Origin: Hyposmocoma kahamanoa | Taxonomy: Eukaryota; Arthropoda; Insecta; Lepidoptera; Cosmopterigidae | Direction: 5' to 3' | Length of the DNA: 64,000 nucleotides | Assembly: GCF_003589595.1 (NCBI RefSeq) | Contig: NW_020656077.1 | Coordinates: 8,346,795 to 8,410,794 of the forward strand | Program-made: the position numbers and the translations under genes | The notes under the pieces: model-generated | Databases searched by the model: none | What the model was told of the DNA's origin: nothing | What the model saw: the letters and a program-made list of their open reading frames with translations, nothing else | Shown: positions 53,150 to 63,680 of the stretch, piece after piece | How the letters are laid out: each line of letters opens with the position of its first letter | Position numbering within the stretch: the first letter of the stretch is position 1

Positions 53150-54570
53150 ATAGTACCGTGGACAGACGTGACAGTCTATACCTATCGGGAATGAGCTATG
53201 CAGGCAGATAATGTTAAGTGTGAATTAACGACAATCCCTGGCAAAATCGTCATTTTGCTTTGACCCAGGGGCTTTCCTCTTACTATTTATAATTATTATA
53301 TTAGTAAAAAAGAAAAACAAATTAATTAAAAAAAAAGTCAAGTTGTTGAAATAGGTTATATGTACTTTTCCTTGCGAAAAGGCAAAGTTCTTTGGTCAGC
53401 CCTTGTCGTCCATCGGTTTGCCAGAAGACGTTGGTTGGTTAAAATCCAGCCAGATATCGTAATATTCAATAAACTTAAAAATTATAACTAAGTTATTTGT
53501 TGTAAATCGTGTTGTTTGTATAAATTGACCGATATAATTTCATCATTGCTTTCTGAATTTCTGATCTAGACTATTAGATTTGCTCGTCTGTGGAATCGAT
53601 TCGCTTGACTATCGCGTTGAAATAATTCGATTCAAAAAATCGTTAGATCGTGTACACTTGAATCGATCTTAACGGTATGTTGCATCCTAAGTACTGAGAA
53701 TCCATAGGATTGCAAGGTCTGGAGTTGCCTCGTTTTCGTCTAAAAATAGTACATTATTGCAGAGCCCGGGAAGTAAGGGATGGGCGCGTATGAGGGACAG
53801 GGATACCTTTTATTAATACGAGTCAAGCAATCCCCGTTCACGCCGAGGCATGTACAGAATTTTTCTCTAACAATGCAATGTAAGAGGAAATAATATAAAA
53901 CTAAACAGAGGAAGATGTATAATAGAAAAAATTAAAAGTAATATTTGAGATGTTAGGACAATTGCGAAAAAAAAGTTATTGTTTTTTCAGGCACATTAAT
54001 AATAAGTAGTCTGCTGAATTTGTAATGATTTTCGTTATCGCTCTTCTCACTAGCGCTCATTTTCGCGACCAAAATATAAAAAAGTCGAGAAAACAAAAGA
54101 ATACCAAAACGCTTTAGTTTAAATGTTACCGCCATTTTCTTTTTTTTTAAGTAAGCGGTATATGGTTTTTTTTTAATTCTCGCAATTATGATATGCAGTT
54201 GGCTTGCTGAGTATTTCTTTTGCCTGTTTATATAGTTCATTATTAGTACGTAAATGAATTCATTAGCATGTAATTAATTCACCAAGCGTGAGTCAAAGTT
54301 AAATTATCTAAGATGATGATAATGACGTAAATTTAAAAATTTTGAAGTCGGGAAGAATGCGCATGGTCCATAAATGACAGACTTTCCGTGTTCGTTTTTT
54401 TGAATGTAATGCAAACATTTCCGAGTATGTTTGAGAAAAGATATTTTACGGAATTATACTAAATTCCGCATTGGCCGTTTCTGTCCACAATTGGGTTTTG
54501 AACCCACTGCCCATTTTGCGCACAGCTCTTTAAGTTTTTTTTTTTTTTTTGTTTTTTTTTTTATTGCGAC
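53150..54570. other. Stretch without a recognised gene
   Basis: AT-rich DNA with T-runs at 54140 and 54536-54563. A 95-codon minus frame (53953-54240) is lysine-rich and not recognised. Confidence 0.4.
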
Positions 54571-54574
54571 TCGA

Positions 54575-54915
54575 CAAAATGACTGCACCGCGCCTGATGG
54601 AAAGTGCGAATACAGTCCAGAGATGAGAGTAACGGATGGAAAACACAAATATCTTCACTCCGTCACTATCATTTTGCCGGTCTGGCCAAATGCACTGGAT
54701 GTACACCAACTGATCCCTGAACGCGATTCGCAAAAGCGTTTCACTGTGGAGGGTTTTCCGCCGTGTGTACTGTGGTCGCTATCCAGTCGGCACAGAGCCT
54801 ACCACAATGCTAAGCAGATGGACACTTGTGACGCCCTCGGTCGCCTCTTACGACCCCCACGGGCATGTATGGGGAGGCGACAATGTATTCTTAAGCCGTC
54901 GCCCCACGGCTAAAG
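54575..54915 (+). repeat. Interspersed repeat ending TCGCCTCTTACGACCCCCAC
   Basis: Text such as GACTGCACCGCGCCTGATGG, ATTTTGCCGGTCTGGCCAAA and TCGCCTCTTACGACCCCCAC, then CGTCGCCCCACGGCTAAAG. I recall this ending from retroelement 3' regions in insect genomes. The open frame of 160 codons across it begins in a T-run and is not recognised as a protein. Confidence 0.5.
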
Positions 54916-55104
54916 TTTGGTAGTGCTTGGACAATTGCAGCGTATAATGCGACGCCAGCAGAGTACAATGTAATGTTTTTAGCTGGATACATTGTTATTG
55001 TATTCATGGCAATGCTAATAAAACGTTATTGTGGAAGAGAGAAGACTTACTACCTTTTAACATTTACAATGAGATTCGGCGTGTAGCTATGGGATAATGG
55101 CGCC

Positions 55105-55320
55105 GATTTTAAAAGATCAGATAAGATTATCATCAAGGAAGAAAATTCGCTACCACTTCAATGGCGATTGGTACGCATCACTCATCTCTAACCAGGACCA
55201 GATAGTATTAGTAGAGTTGTTGACGTTCTCACAAGTAGAGGAACTCTGAGAAGGGTGGTCAACAAGATGTGCATAAATACACCAGATAAGGAGTCCGAAG
55301 CTGCACCTAATGAAGATTGA
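55105..55320 (+). mobile_element. BEL/Pao-like pol C-terminal fragment
   Basis: The plus-strand frame reads IIIKEENSLPLQWRLVRITH, one stop, then PGPDSISRVVDVLTSRGTLR, RVVNKMCI and an acidic end at TGA (55318). It matches the short C-terminal domain (IKE.N.PP..W.L.R, HPG.DG..RVV...T..G...R.V.KL) found downstream of the integrase in BEL/Pao retrotransposons. The rest of gag-pol is absent. Confidence 0.65.
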
Positions 55321-55329
55321 TTGAAAGTC

Positions 55330-55510
55330 GAGCTTTCAATGTGCCGGAGGATGTATACACCCCTTTTTGCAGCATCCGAGCAAATACGAGAGATGTGGCG
55401 GCAACGGACCTCTCGTGACAGCAATTTCACTTGTCATCGATTGTTTTCCGTATATTTTTCAAAGACCTATGTAACTAGCAGTTTTAATATATTTTCATTA
55501 AGTAAAATTA
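55330..55510 (+). mobile_element. Possible 3' LTR of the BEL/Pao fragment
   Basis: Directly after the pol stop comes TGTGCCGGAGGATGTATACA, a plausible LTR start, and an AT-rich segment to about 55510. No second LTR exists in the window to confirm the boundaries. Confidence 0.3.
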
Positions 55511-55544
55511 CGAGTGAATTCAATTTCAATAATGATAGCAAGCG

Positions 55545-55785
55545 AAGGGACGAACAAGTGCACCGGTAAGCGGTATTTATATGTATATAAATATAACAGT
55601 GACAATGCCACTCAGAGCTTTACATAACAAATATCTGAAGGGTACTGCGCCCGTCAGCCTCAGATATAACTTGCCTGTAATTTCACCAGCACTCTTATTC
55701 TTCAAAACCGGAACGCAGTAATGCTTACATTACATTATTTTTTCCCTGGACGAACTCTTTTACAAGTACTGCTACCCGAATCTTT
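55545..55785 (-). mobile_element. Repeat D, copy 12
   Basis: GAAGGGACGAACAAGTGCAC, CCACTCAGAGCTTTACATAA, GCCTGTAATTTCACCAGCAC and CCTGGACGAACTCTTTTACA. Contains a short AT insertion (TATATGTATATAAATATAAC). Confidence 0.8.
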
Positions 55786-55876
55786 GTCCTGCGAAATCGT
55801 GACGCTAAGATAACTTAACCATCGGGGTCCTACTGTGTCTTTGAGATATTTACACATTTACGACAATGTAATTTAT

Positions 55877-56485
55877 CCGCTCACGCGATTAATGCGTCTC
55901 TGGAAGCATATCACACCTAGAGGTGCCGGTGATGATTTTATACCGATTTATCGGATATCGAAGTTATAACAGGTAAAAGAACTAATACTAATTGCTATTT
56001 CGGTAACTACTCTAGCAAACCATAAAGTTTTTAATGCCTGGGTTTGTCATTTAAAAAAAATAAACAACTTCAAAAATACGTCACGACAATCGTGTGTGTT
56101 ATTGTTTGGGCTGGTGATATCGGTGTTTATTTATTGAAAACATACCGTAAGTTGCGTTTTTTAAGTTTACCCTGAATATAAATGTTTATAAACTATACTT
56201 TAAGGAGTAATTTCATGGTAAACGTTAGAACCACTCAAACGGAATATTATCATATTTACCCAAGTACACCAAAAATTTCATTAGTGCTTTTTAAGTGCAG
56301 GATTTGCGGTGTATTACTGCATTTTATTTGAGATGTTTTTTTATTGTAGTACGGAGGGTATTTATTTAGCAATGTAGAATAATAATTATTATTTTAAAAA
56401 ACTTGTATTCAAAGTGAATCCTTTCCTAATTTGCGAAACCAAATAACCGCCATTTTGCGGTAGGATGAGCGCATCGGGTGAGCGA
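55877..56485 (+). mobile_element. Family H MITE, copy 3 (609 bp)
   Basis: Ends CCGCTCACGCGAT and ATCGGGTGAGCGA. Flanks TTAT and CTAA each differ from TTAA at one base. The micro-ORF is open at 56215-56331. Confidence 0.88.
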
Positions 56486-56496
56486 CTAAATCGAGT

Positions 56497-56640
56497 TCTT
56501 AGGTTTTCGCGATTGTTACATATAGGAAATGAAACTGTTTTTCTGGATTTAAATCGCGTATATTTGTTTTTTCAAATAAACCAATGTTTCGGGCCCTTTA
56601 CAGGTCCCATGGTCACGGTTGATTGAGGTGCGCGATACTG
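56497..56640 (+). repeat. Interspersed repeat Q, copy 1
   Basis: Contains GTTTTCGCGATTGTTACATA, TTTAAATCGCGTATATTTGT and TTTCGGGCCCTTTACAGGTC. It recurs at 58296-58425 and, inverted, at 58517-58625. Confidence 0.7.
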
Positions 56641-56689
56641 GATTCATCCCTTAGTTTGCTACCCTTAGAGCTGGAATATTTTCTTAAAT

Positions 56690-56810
56690 GGTACTAATAC
56701 TGAGGTACCCTCTTTCCAGCAAAAAAGAATTATCAAAATCGGTTCACGGTAATATACATACAAAAAAATACAGTCGAAGCTCTCCTTATTTTTGATGTCG
56801 GTTAAAAATG
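56690..56810 (-). repeat. Repeat C, antisense partial copy
   Basis: GAGGTACCCTCTTTCCAGCA, AAAATCGGTTCACGGTAATA and TTTTTGATGTCGGTTAAAAA. Confidence 0.6.
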
Positions 56811-57167
56811 AACCTTAAAGGGGGTGAAATAGGGAAAGCTCTGGAGTAAATTCCAGAGATTCTTGCTTATTCTTCATAATCATTAATAAAGATATTTTTT
56901 GTTGGCTTTATTTACCTCGTCTACGATGACAATAGACAACAAAGGAACGGGGCGTGAGTAATGCACTTACTTTTGTCCATCCTCTAAGGTAATGCAGGTG
57001 TCGAAACAATTTCGGCAATTCGAAATGCGAACTGGTGCAATAAATTCCATCTACCCACAATTCCGCTATCAGTGCAGGTACCTTAGGAAATGCCGCAACG
57101 GAATGAATGCTAAACGCCTAGGCTTCCGATTCAGAGGCCTGTTTCGTAATGTTTCCTTGTACAGGGT

Positions 57168-57535
57168 TTGTATTTTTTTTATGATACATAGTGGCAGAAC
57201 GAGCAACCACGACTTGCTAAGCCTCATGGTAAGCGGCACGCCTTTCCATAAATAAATGGAAAACGGACACACTCATAGCCCCGCAGTGAGAAAACTCTGT
57301 ATCGCGGGTGATATGGACACACACTTAGACAACCAGAAATTACACCCATTTTCACGACAGAAATAAATGTAGGCCATATAAATATTTCTCCCGCCCCGGA
57401 AATCGACCCCGGCACCTCTCGGTGGCAGTCCAGCACGGTAACCGTTCAGGCACGGAAACAGTTGACCATCTTATGGGCACTACCACTCGTCACCCTGAGT
57501 CATAAGTTCACAAGTTCATGTGCGTGTCCATTATT
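57168..57535 (-). mobile_element. Repeat D, copy 13, split by SINE E
   Basis: T-run plus AACGAGCAACCACGACTTGC to GGCACGCCTTTCCATAA (57168-57252), then, after the SINE, TTATGGGCACTACCACTCGT and GAGTCATAAGTTCACAAGTT (57463-57520). Confidence 0.75.
57262..57462 (-). mobile_element. SINE E, copy 8, inserted in repeat D
   Basis: Antisense full-length copy: GACACACTCATAGCCCCGCA, CGCCCCGGAAATCGACCCCG (B-box), and GTAACCGTTCAGGCACGGAA (head). Confidence 0.88.
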
Positions 57536-57539
57536 CAAT

Positions 57540-58290
57540 AAATATACACGCAGCTGCAAACACCTTGGTTGCCGAAACCTCAAAGTGAATATTCCCGGGA
57601 ATTGAAGATTGAACATGGGCACCATACCGAGCCAGACTGAATGAATCAGACCCAGAACCGGCTGGGTATAATAGGGTCCGCAATTTAAAGTAGCATCACC
57701 GTTGGCCATATTCGTGACGGCTATATAGCGTAGATTACGCGTGTATAGTGAAGCAGTTAGTTATTTGGGTAGGTAATTAAGTAACCTTCAAGGGCATCAT
57801 CTTGTTTTTATGATTCTCATGTTGGGTGTTGAGGTGGTTTCGTCAATATATGCTATTGCGTTTATTTTCCCTTCAACTTCTGTTTATTTATTCTGCTGCT
57901 TGTAAAATTGTACCTTGTCATTGGTTAATTCTATCCTAAATTTATGTATTTGTTTGTAACATATTTATACAAAACATAAATACAATTGCCGCATTACTTA
58001 GAGGAGAACACCGCGTGCACAATAATCTGTTAATTTTTTTTTGTACATAATGTTAACATTCTATAAAAGAATACTTATTAGGAGAGAAATGAGAATCTAT
58101 AACTACTAGTGTAATACAAGTCTTTTAAGTAAGTTCACATAGTTGCCAAATCCGCTTAATTGTAATATTGCATATAAAGTGTATACATTCGAGAGAGGGG
58201 ACAGTGCAATTTGATATTAGTACGATGTTTTGGAAAGCAAAACAACTTCCTATTATGATTTCTCTGTGGTCGAGTTGGAACGGTGAACTG
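57540..58290. other. Stretch without a recognised feature
   Basis: No supported gene or repeat. Confidence 0.4.
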
Positions 58291-58295
58291 AACTT

Positions 58296-58425
58296 TACCT
58301 GGACATAGGAAATGAAACTATTTTTCCGGATTTAAATCGCGTATATTTGTTTTTTCAAACAAACCGACGTTTCGGGCCCTTTACAGGTCCCATGGTCACG
58401 GTTGACTGCGGTGGTACAGTCTTCA
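58296..58425 (+). repeat. Repeat Q, copy 2
   Basis: CATAGGAAATGAAACTATTT to GGTCCCATGGTCACGGTTGA. It lies about 90 bases from an inverted copy. Confidence 0.75.
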
Positions 58426-58516
58426 ACCAGTTATGTCTAATATTAATGCAACCCACCCTATTTTTTCACTATAGTTACAATAGTTATTAATTAAATACCT
58501 TATTTTTAATTTTACA

Positions 58517-58625
58517 AAGAAAACATTCGGTTTGTTTGAAAAAACAAATATACGCGATTTAAATCCGGAAAAATAATTTCATTTCCTATGTGTAACAATC
58601 GCGAAAACTTAAGAACTCGATATTT
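58517..58625 (-). repeat. Repeat Q, copy 3
   Basis: The reverse complement of the copy 2 start (TTTGAAAAAACAAATATACG, TAACAATCGCGAAAAC). With copy 2 it forms an imperfect inverted repeat of about 75 paired bases. Confidence 0.75.
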
Positions 58626-58689
58626 ACCTGGACAATTAAAAACCCCAGTTACGAATTTCTTCAAATAAACTAAGTCGTGCAAGTCTTGT

Positions 58690-58997
58690 TTCAAGTGTAG
58701 TAAACCCTAAAGGTTGAAACGATCTCTATATGAGTTGAGTTTCTTGACCATATTGCAGCTGTACGTTAAGTGATACATGAATCTTTTCTGAAGTTTCTCA
58801 ATTCTTATTCTATGAACATTATAGTACGGTGACCGGGACGGTAAATAATATAACAAATGTAGATTTTCGATACGTATACTTACAATTTTCGCCCAAGGCG
58901 AGTTATGGGAGTAGCGGACAAAAACTGTTTTGTTAGATCGAATGAATATAAGATATACATAAGGATATTGTCTAAATAGCATACTAATGTAATACAC
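58690..58997 (-). mobile_element. LINE RT thumb fragment
   Basis: Minus frame ends SPYYNVHRIRIEKLQKRFMY, HLTYSCNMVKKLNSYRDRFN, matching the Jockey/CR1 stretch (W.PYY.VHI.RIE..QKRFLR.L.Y....SY..R). Upstream residues are less conserved. No tail or duplication was found. Confidence 0.7.
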
Positions 58998-59027
58998 GAT
59001 AGGATATAATTTATCCGAGCATATTGT

Positions 59028-59056
59028 ACCGGGTTCGATTCCCTAGTTTTATCTTT
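59028..59056 (+). repeat. Isolated B-box-like sequence
   Basis: CCGGGTTCGATTCCCTAG is a perfect Pol III B-box with a T-run nearby, without a convincing A-box. Likely a SINE remnant. Confidence 0.3.
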
Positions 59057-59103
59057 TTAGGTAGAAAATTGAACCGAGAAAACAAAAAAAATCTATTTAA
59101 AAT

Positions 59104-59420
59104 TTAAATTTTAAAAAAGGTGCATAAATTTAATACGGTCGTGGTAACGTGCCTTAAGACTTTAGGTTTTCCGCTCCCGAGTATGGTACTCCCCTGTATA
59201 TTTGCCGGCGCAGAATACGGGCCACAGGACAAGCAGCAATTGGTAGCCGTTCGGCGGAAATGCTTCGTCCTAGTCCGGACGTAGTCAAGCGTATGAGCCC
59301 GGGGGAAGCTCAGCAAACGTAGCTTTCCAAGTCGCAGGTAATTTTTCAACCCGAAGGTAACTTCCAACTCGAAGTTAACTTAATCTGAAGGCGACTTCCC
59401 TAAAGCCGGAACTTTCACTT
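59104..59420 (-). other. GC-richer segment with an unrecognised 87-codon frame
   Basis: The minus frame includes HTLDYVRTRTKHFRRTATNC and LSCGPYSAPANIQGST. Not recognised; no splice sites define an exon. Direct repeats of CGAAGGTAACTT/CGAAGTTAACTT lie at 59350-59390. Confidence 0.2.
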
Positions 59421-59522
59421 CTATTTAAATTTTAACGTTAAATGTGATTGGAAGAAATAATCTTTGATTAACAATAAAAAAAATATATTATTTAGATATA
59501 TATATTTATTATTATTAGATAG

Positions 59523-61287
59523 GTAGGAGGTGCTCGAAGGAATGTCATAGAGGGTAACACTGGTCAACTGCCTGGGTTAAAAAAATTCAAGATGGCGATT
59601 TAAAAATGGCGGCGGAAGAAAAACTTGCTTCGAGCCGGCTGAAAATTGGCATGCAAGGGTGTTTAGGAGTCCTTAATCATAATTTGGGGTCAAAAATTTA
59701 TTTTCGCTATTTTTTAATATGGCTGCCATATAAGCGTTGTTTTTCATTAAAAATAGCTGCAGAAAGAGATTTGTTCTGAATCGGCTGAAAATTGGCATGA
59801 AGGCCTCTAGAAGTGCCGGATAATAATTTGTGCTCAAAATCAGTGTTTAAATATGTCCGTCATAGATGCGTTCGTTGGCGGTAGAAAAAAAATTGCTCAG
59901 ATCCCTTTGAAAATTGGCATATGGAGTGCATCAAGCTCTCCTTTAATTAATTTTATTTTATTTTATATTTTTTAGAGTCAATTGAATTACTTCTAATTAA
60001 ATATGATAATGAAATTATATTTATAACAGTGATACATTATTTTAATTGTATATTTTTGTTTAACTTAATAATCATAAACATTTAAACATGTTAATTCACA
60101 TAGCATTAGTCGAAATAGTTACTGCGTAAGAACAAGAGTTGTTTAATGTTGAAGTCAAAGAACTTTTATTTTACGAAAATAGATAATCTTGTTTAATATA
60201 TTTGAAGTAATGTACTTTAAATATGTATTAAATATTTTATTAATTTGTTTTCACACTACACACACTTATACCTGTATGTATATATTGCAAAGATGATGTA
60301 AGTATTTATTCGATATAAGAGTACACACTGCAATAACACTATAAACACTCATGATATAAGTATTTACGTTGTTTATTTTATTTTATTTTCTGTTTCGGGA
60401 CGCATACGTTCGTCACTCTCACTCACTCGGCTAGGGACTATTGAAAACCAGCGTCACAACCTAGGCTTGTGTACACGCCACAGCCGCACACATGTCAGTA
60501 TAGTATTATGTAACTTGTTGTTCAAATGTTTTTTACGCTGTTTTTTGTGTTATTTCTGTTCTAGCTATATTAGTCTTTGTTTTTGTGTTTGTTTTTTATA
60601 ATGTGGCGTTACAATAAATGTTTTCTATTTCTATTTGTATTTCTATAATTTGTGATGAAAATTGGTTTTTCGCCATTTTTGAATATGGCCGCCAAACAAG
60701 CGTTTATAAAAATTAGCTCTAATTCAACTGAAAATTGGACATGTTGAGGTCTCTAGTAGTGTTTAATAATAATTAGCGGTCGAAGTTAATTTTTTGCTAT
60801 TTTTCAATATGACTGCCATACAAACTTTGCACGCTATCGCGATGGCGATGATAATACACGGAGGCGTAATAGATTACGAGTATAAGATCTCACAATTGTA
60901 AAAATGTAAGGCATACTTCTCGATGTGGTGGAAATGAGATACTTATTATAGCGTTGTTGCCTCGATGGTCTCACTGTTAGATCTCATTTTCTTGAAAGCC
61001 ATGCCAAAGAGAAGTATTCAGGGGAAAAAATGCCAAACTGCTGCCGAATTTCCTGTACTATGAATATCGAAACAACGATAACCCAGAATACTCAGACCAA
61101 AACCAACTTAGAAATTTAATGTTCGTTTCTTAAACTGGGCCAAATCGGGAATCGAACTCCTCATCAAGCGGCCGTAGTACTAACTGCTGTGACATCGAGG
61201 AGCTTGAGCACACCCCGTGAATTGAATCCGATCTCGCGCCGCAGGCCGAGCCCGACTCCACCGTAGGTCCCCATCAACTGTACCCCT
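59523..61287 (-). repeat. Block M, copy 2, inverted, split by about 700 bp
   Basis: The reverse complement matches copy 1 from GAGGGTAACACTGGTCAACT at the left to GAGCCCGACTCCACCGTAGG at the right. It retains units at 59580-59940 and 60640-60835; 59941-60639 has no counterpart in copy 1 and is AT-rich with no recognised content. It keeps the tRNA-like part that copy 1 lacks. Confidence 0.75.
61132..61205 (-). repeat. tRNA-like head within block M
   Basis: On the minus strand CGATGTCACAGCAGTTAGTA then CTACGGCCGCTTGATGAGGA and GTTCGATTCCC give A-box- and B-box-like elements at tRNA spacing. Part of block M, so a SINE-type promoter rather than a tRNA gene. Confidence 0.5.
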
Positions 61288-61299
61288 ACAGAAGTCCTA

Positions 61300-61930
61300 T
61301 AGTTATTAAATTCACATTTATCCCAAAATTTGTGTATTGCCCAGCGGTTTAACGGCACGCCAACCGTTCCGCCCGCTTCTCCGCCAGTCACCATCGGGCG
61401 CTTGTCGACATCGGATCTGTGTCAAATTTTTACCGCATGTTCTTATTATATTCATATTAATTTTGAGCGCGCGGATTGCGGAACGCGAGTGGTGACCCCC
61501 ACACCTCATTTCCTAAAATCTAGGAGGCATTGACCTTCCAACAAAGGTGGTAGGAGGTGAGGCGTCGCTTTGAAGTACTTCGCCTTAAATTCGTTCTTTG
61601 GGTTTCACCTTGAGTTAGCTCACTAGGAGGTCTTTTATTTTGTTGGTATTTCTTTGGAGGCCTAGGTATCGGTTTGTGATGCAAATATATAATAATGGTT
61701 TGTGATGCGGCGTTGTTGCTATATACTAATCGCTTCCATGTAACCTTTAAGATGACCGACAAACAAATCCATTAGTAAAAATTCTTGGGAATGGACGTAT
61801 TTGCGTATTTAACAATTTTGCAAGTTGTTACTGGGTATGTTTTATGAAATTCTGTGTACAGATTCTGCATTGGAAACCGAAATTGGAACTCCAGTATGGT
61901 AGGAAAGCGTTATCCTACATTAACTACTAT
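61300..61930. other. Stretch without a recognised feature
   Basis: Several overlapping frames of 60-80 codons on both strands show no recognised motif. Somewhat GC-rich at 61350-61500. Confidence 0.35.
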
Positions 61931-61939
61931 TACTTTATT

Positions 61940-62195
61940 AGCAATAGATCTCCCAGTGAAAGAATTCGTCCAGAAAGAAGTGCACCTTACCTATTTCTGT
62001 CGCCAATCAATAAATAAAGCATTACTGCTTTTCGATTTTAAAGGGCAAGAGAGTGAAATTACAGGCACTCGAGACTTGTCAATTTATGTATCAGGGTGAC
62101 AGGCGCATTGGCATTGCTCCTCAGATCTTTGTGATTTAAAGATCTGAGTGTACTGTAGCTTTTATGGCCATGCGTGGCGCTTACAACATCTGCAC
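61940..62195 (+). mobile_element. Repeat D, copy 14
   Basis: Sense copy: TGAAAGAATTCGTCCAGAAA, TTACCTATTTCTGTCGCCAA, GGCACTCGAGACTTGTCAAT and GATCTTTGTGATTTAAAGAT, ending near GGCCATGCGTGGCGCTTAC. Confidence 0.8.
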
Positions 62196-62224
62196 ATTTT
62201 TCATGACTCGACCTAGATGACGAC

Positions 62225-63180
62225 ATAGCACCCAGTTACACTAGGCGATAGTTACCGCGCGGCGACCGCCCAGTTTCCACACCTTCATGTACACTAATGA
62301 CGAATCTGAATTCTGTTTACTAGGCAAGAACATTTAAATTCCTCTGAATAATACAACCGCGCGGAGGCCGCGTCGACCAAATTCAAGCCAGTCTCGCCCG
62401 CGTACCCGAGACGCTCATTTAACCGCTCCCGCGATACATGCAGCCGTAGACGCATACCACACCTACAGGTGCCGGTGATGATTTTATACCGATTTATCGG
62501 ATATCGAAGTTATAACAGGTAAAAACTAATATCAATTGCTATTTCGGTAACTACTCTAGCAAACCATAAAGTTTTTAATGCCTGGGTCTGTTATTTAAAA
62601 AAAATAAACAACTTCAAAAATACGTCACGATAATCGTGTGTGTTATTGTTTGGGCTGGTGATTTCGGTGTTTATTTATTGAAAACATACCGTAAGTAGCG
62701 TTTTTTAAGTTTACCCTGAATATAAATGTTTATAAACTATACTTTAAGGAGTAATTTCATGGTAAACGTGGTTCTAACCACTCAAACGAAATATTATCAT
62801 ATTTATCCAAGTACACCAAAAATTTCATTAGTGCTTTTAAAGTGCCGGATTTGCGGTGTATTACTGCATTTTATTTGAGATGTGTTTGTTGGTAGTACGC
62901 AGGGTATTTATTTAGCAATGCAGAATAATAATTTTTATTTATAAAAACTTGTATTTAAACTGAATGCTTTTCTAATTTGCGAAATCAAATAGCCGCCATT
63001 TTGCGGTAGGAGGAGCGCATCGCGTGCACGGTTAAGTTAAAACGTAAAAGTTAAATGAATAGAGCGTATTTTGCCATGACAGTTAGACGCACGCGGTCGC
63101 TGGGCGGCGGCAACGCGGACTCCGCTCTTCCGCCGCGCGGGGTGGGCGCGATGAAATTCGTGTCGAATAAAAGCACCTTC
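62225..63180. promoter_or_regulatory. GC-rich patch split by family H copy 4
   Basis: The left part (62255-62415: TTACCGCGCGGCGACCGCCC, CGCGCGGAGGCCGCGTCGAC) and right part (63075-63150: GACGCACGCGGTCGCTGGGC, CTCTTCCGCCGCGCGGGGTG) are CpG-dense and were probably contiguous before insertion. No TATA, donor or coding frame could be fixed, so the promoter reading rests on composition. Confidence 0.25.
62423..63031 (+). mobile_element. Family H MITE, copy 4 (609 bp), TTAA on both sides
   Basis: Ends CCGCTCCCGCGAT and ATCGCGTGCACGG are flanked on both sides by TTAA (62419-62422 and 63032-63035). This is the best support for a TTAA target. The micro-ORF is open (62759-62878, 39 codons). Confidence 0.9.
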
Positions 63181-63184
63181 CACT

Positions 63185-63590
63185 TACTTTCAAAAATGTA
63201 TAGTCCAATACTTAAGTGATGGGGTCTAGGTCATAAAGCATCTCATTCCGCCCTCGTATATACTGGCCCGAGTACTCAACACTGGTATGTATGCCTGGTT
63301 GAAGCCCATTTTTATTTGTCGTAAAAAAGAACGACTTCCCGTGGCAGGCCCAAATGACTGTGGAGCATTCGATAAAGCCCCAGTGTAAATGCGGTCTAAT
63401 GTATATTTCTTAAAAACGAGACCATCTGTTCAATGAAAGTGTTAATTTTGTAAAAGAAGCATATTTACTTTTTTCGGTAGAGCTCGCGTTGATATTAGAC
63501 AATATATTGATGTGTATAGGTTATTTATGAATTCAGAATTATCGTTATATTCTGTTCAAGAATTATCAATAAATAGATACATCTAATGAT
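63185..63590. other. Stretch without a recognised feature
   Basis: No supported gene or repeat. Confidence 0.4.
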
Positions 63591-63594
63591 CCAA

Positions 63595-63680
63595 ACTAAC
63601 ATTGTAAATGCAAAAGTAGCTCTGTCTCTTACGATTTCATGTCTAACCCGCTGAACCAATCGATAGCTTACATGTAAGTT
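63595..63680 (+). repeat. Interspersed repeat family L, copy 2
   Basis: ATTGTAAATGCAAAAGTAGC, then CATGTCTAACCCGCTGAACC. Confidence 0.5.

Noticed and set aside
54431..54913. 160-codon frame at 54.4-54.9 kb as a host gene
   Set aside because: It passes through a T-run giving poly-phenylalanine and then through an interspersed repeat; no splice or domain support.
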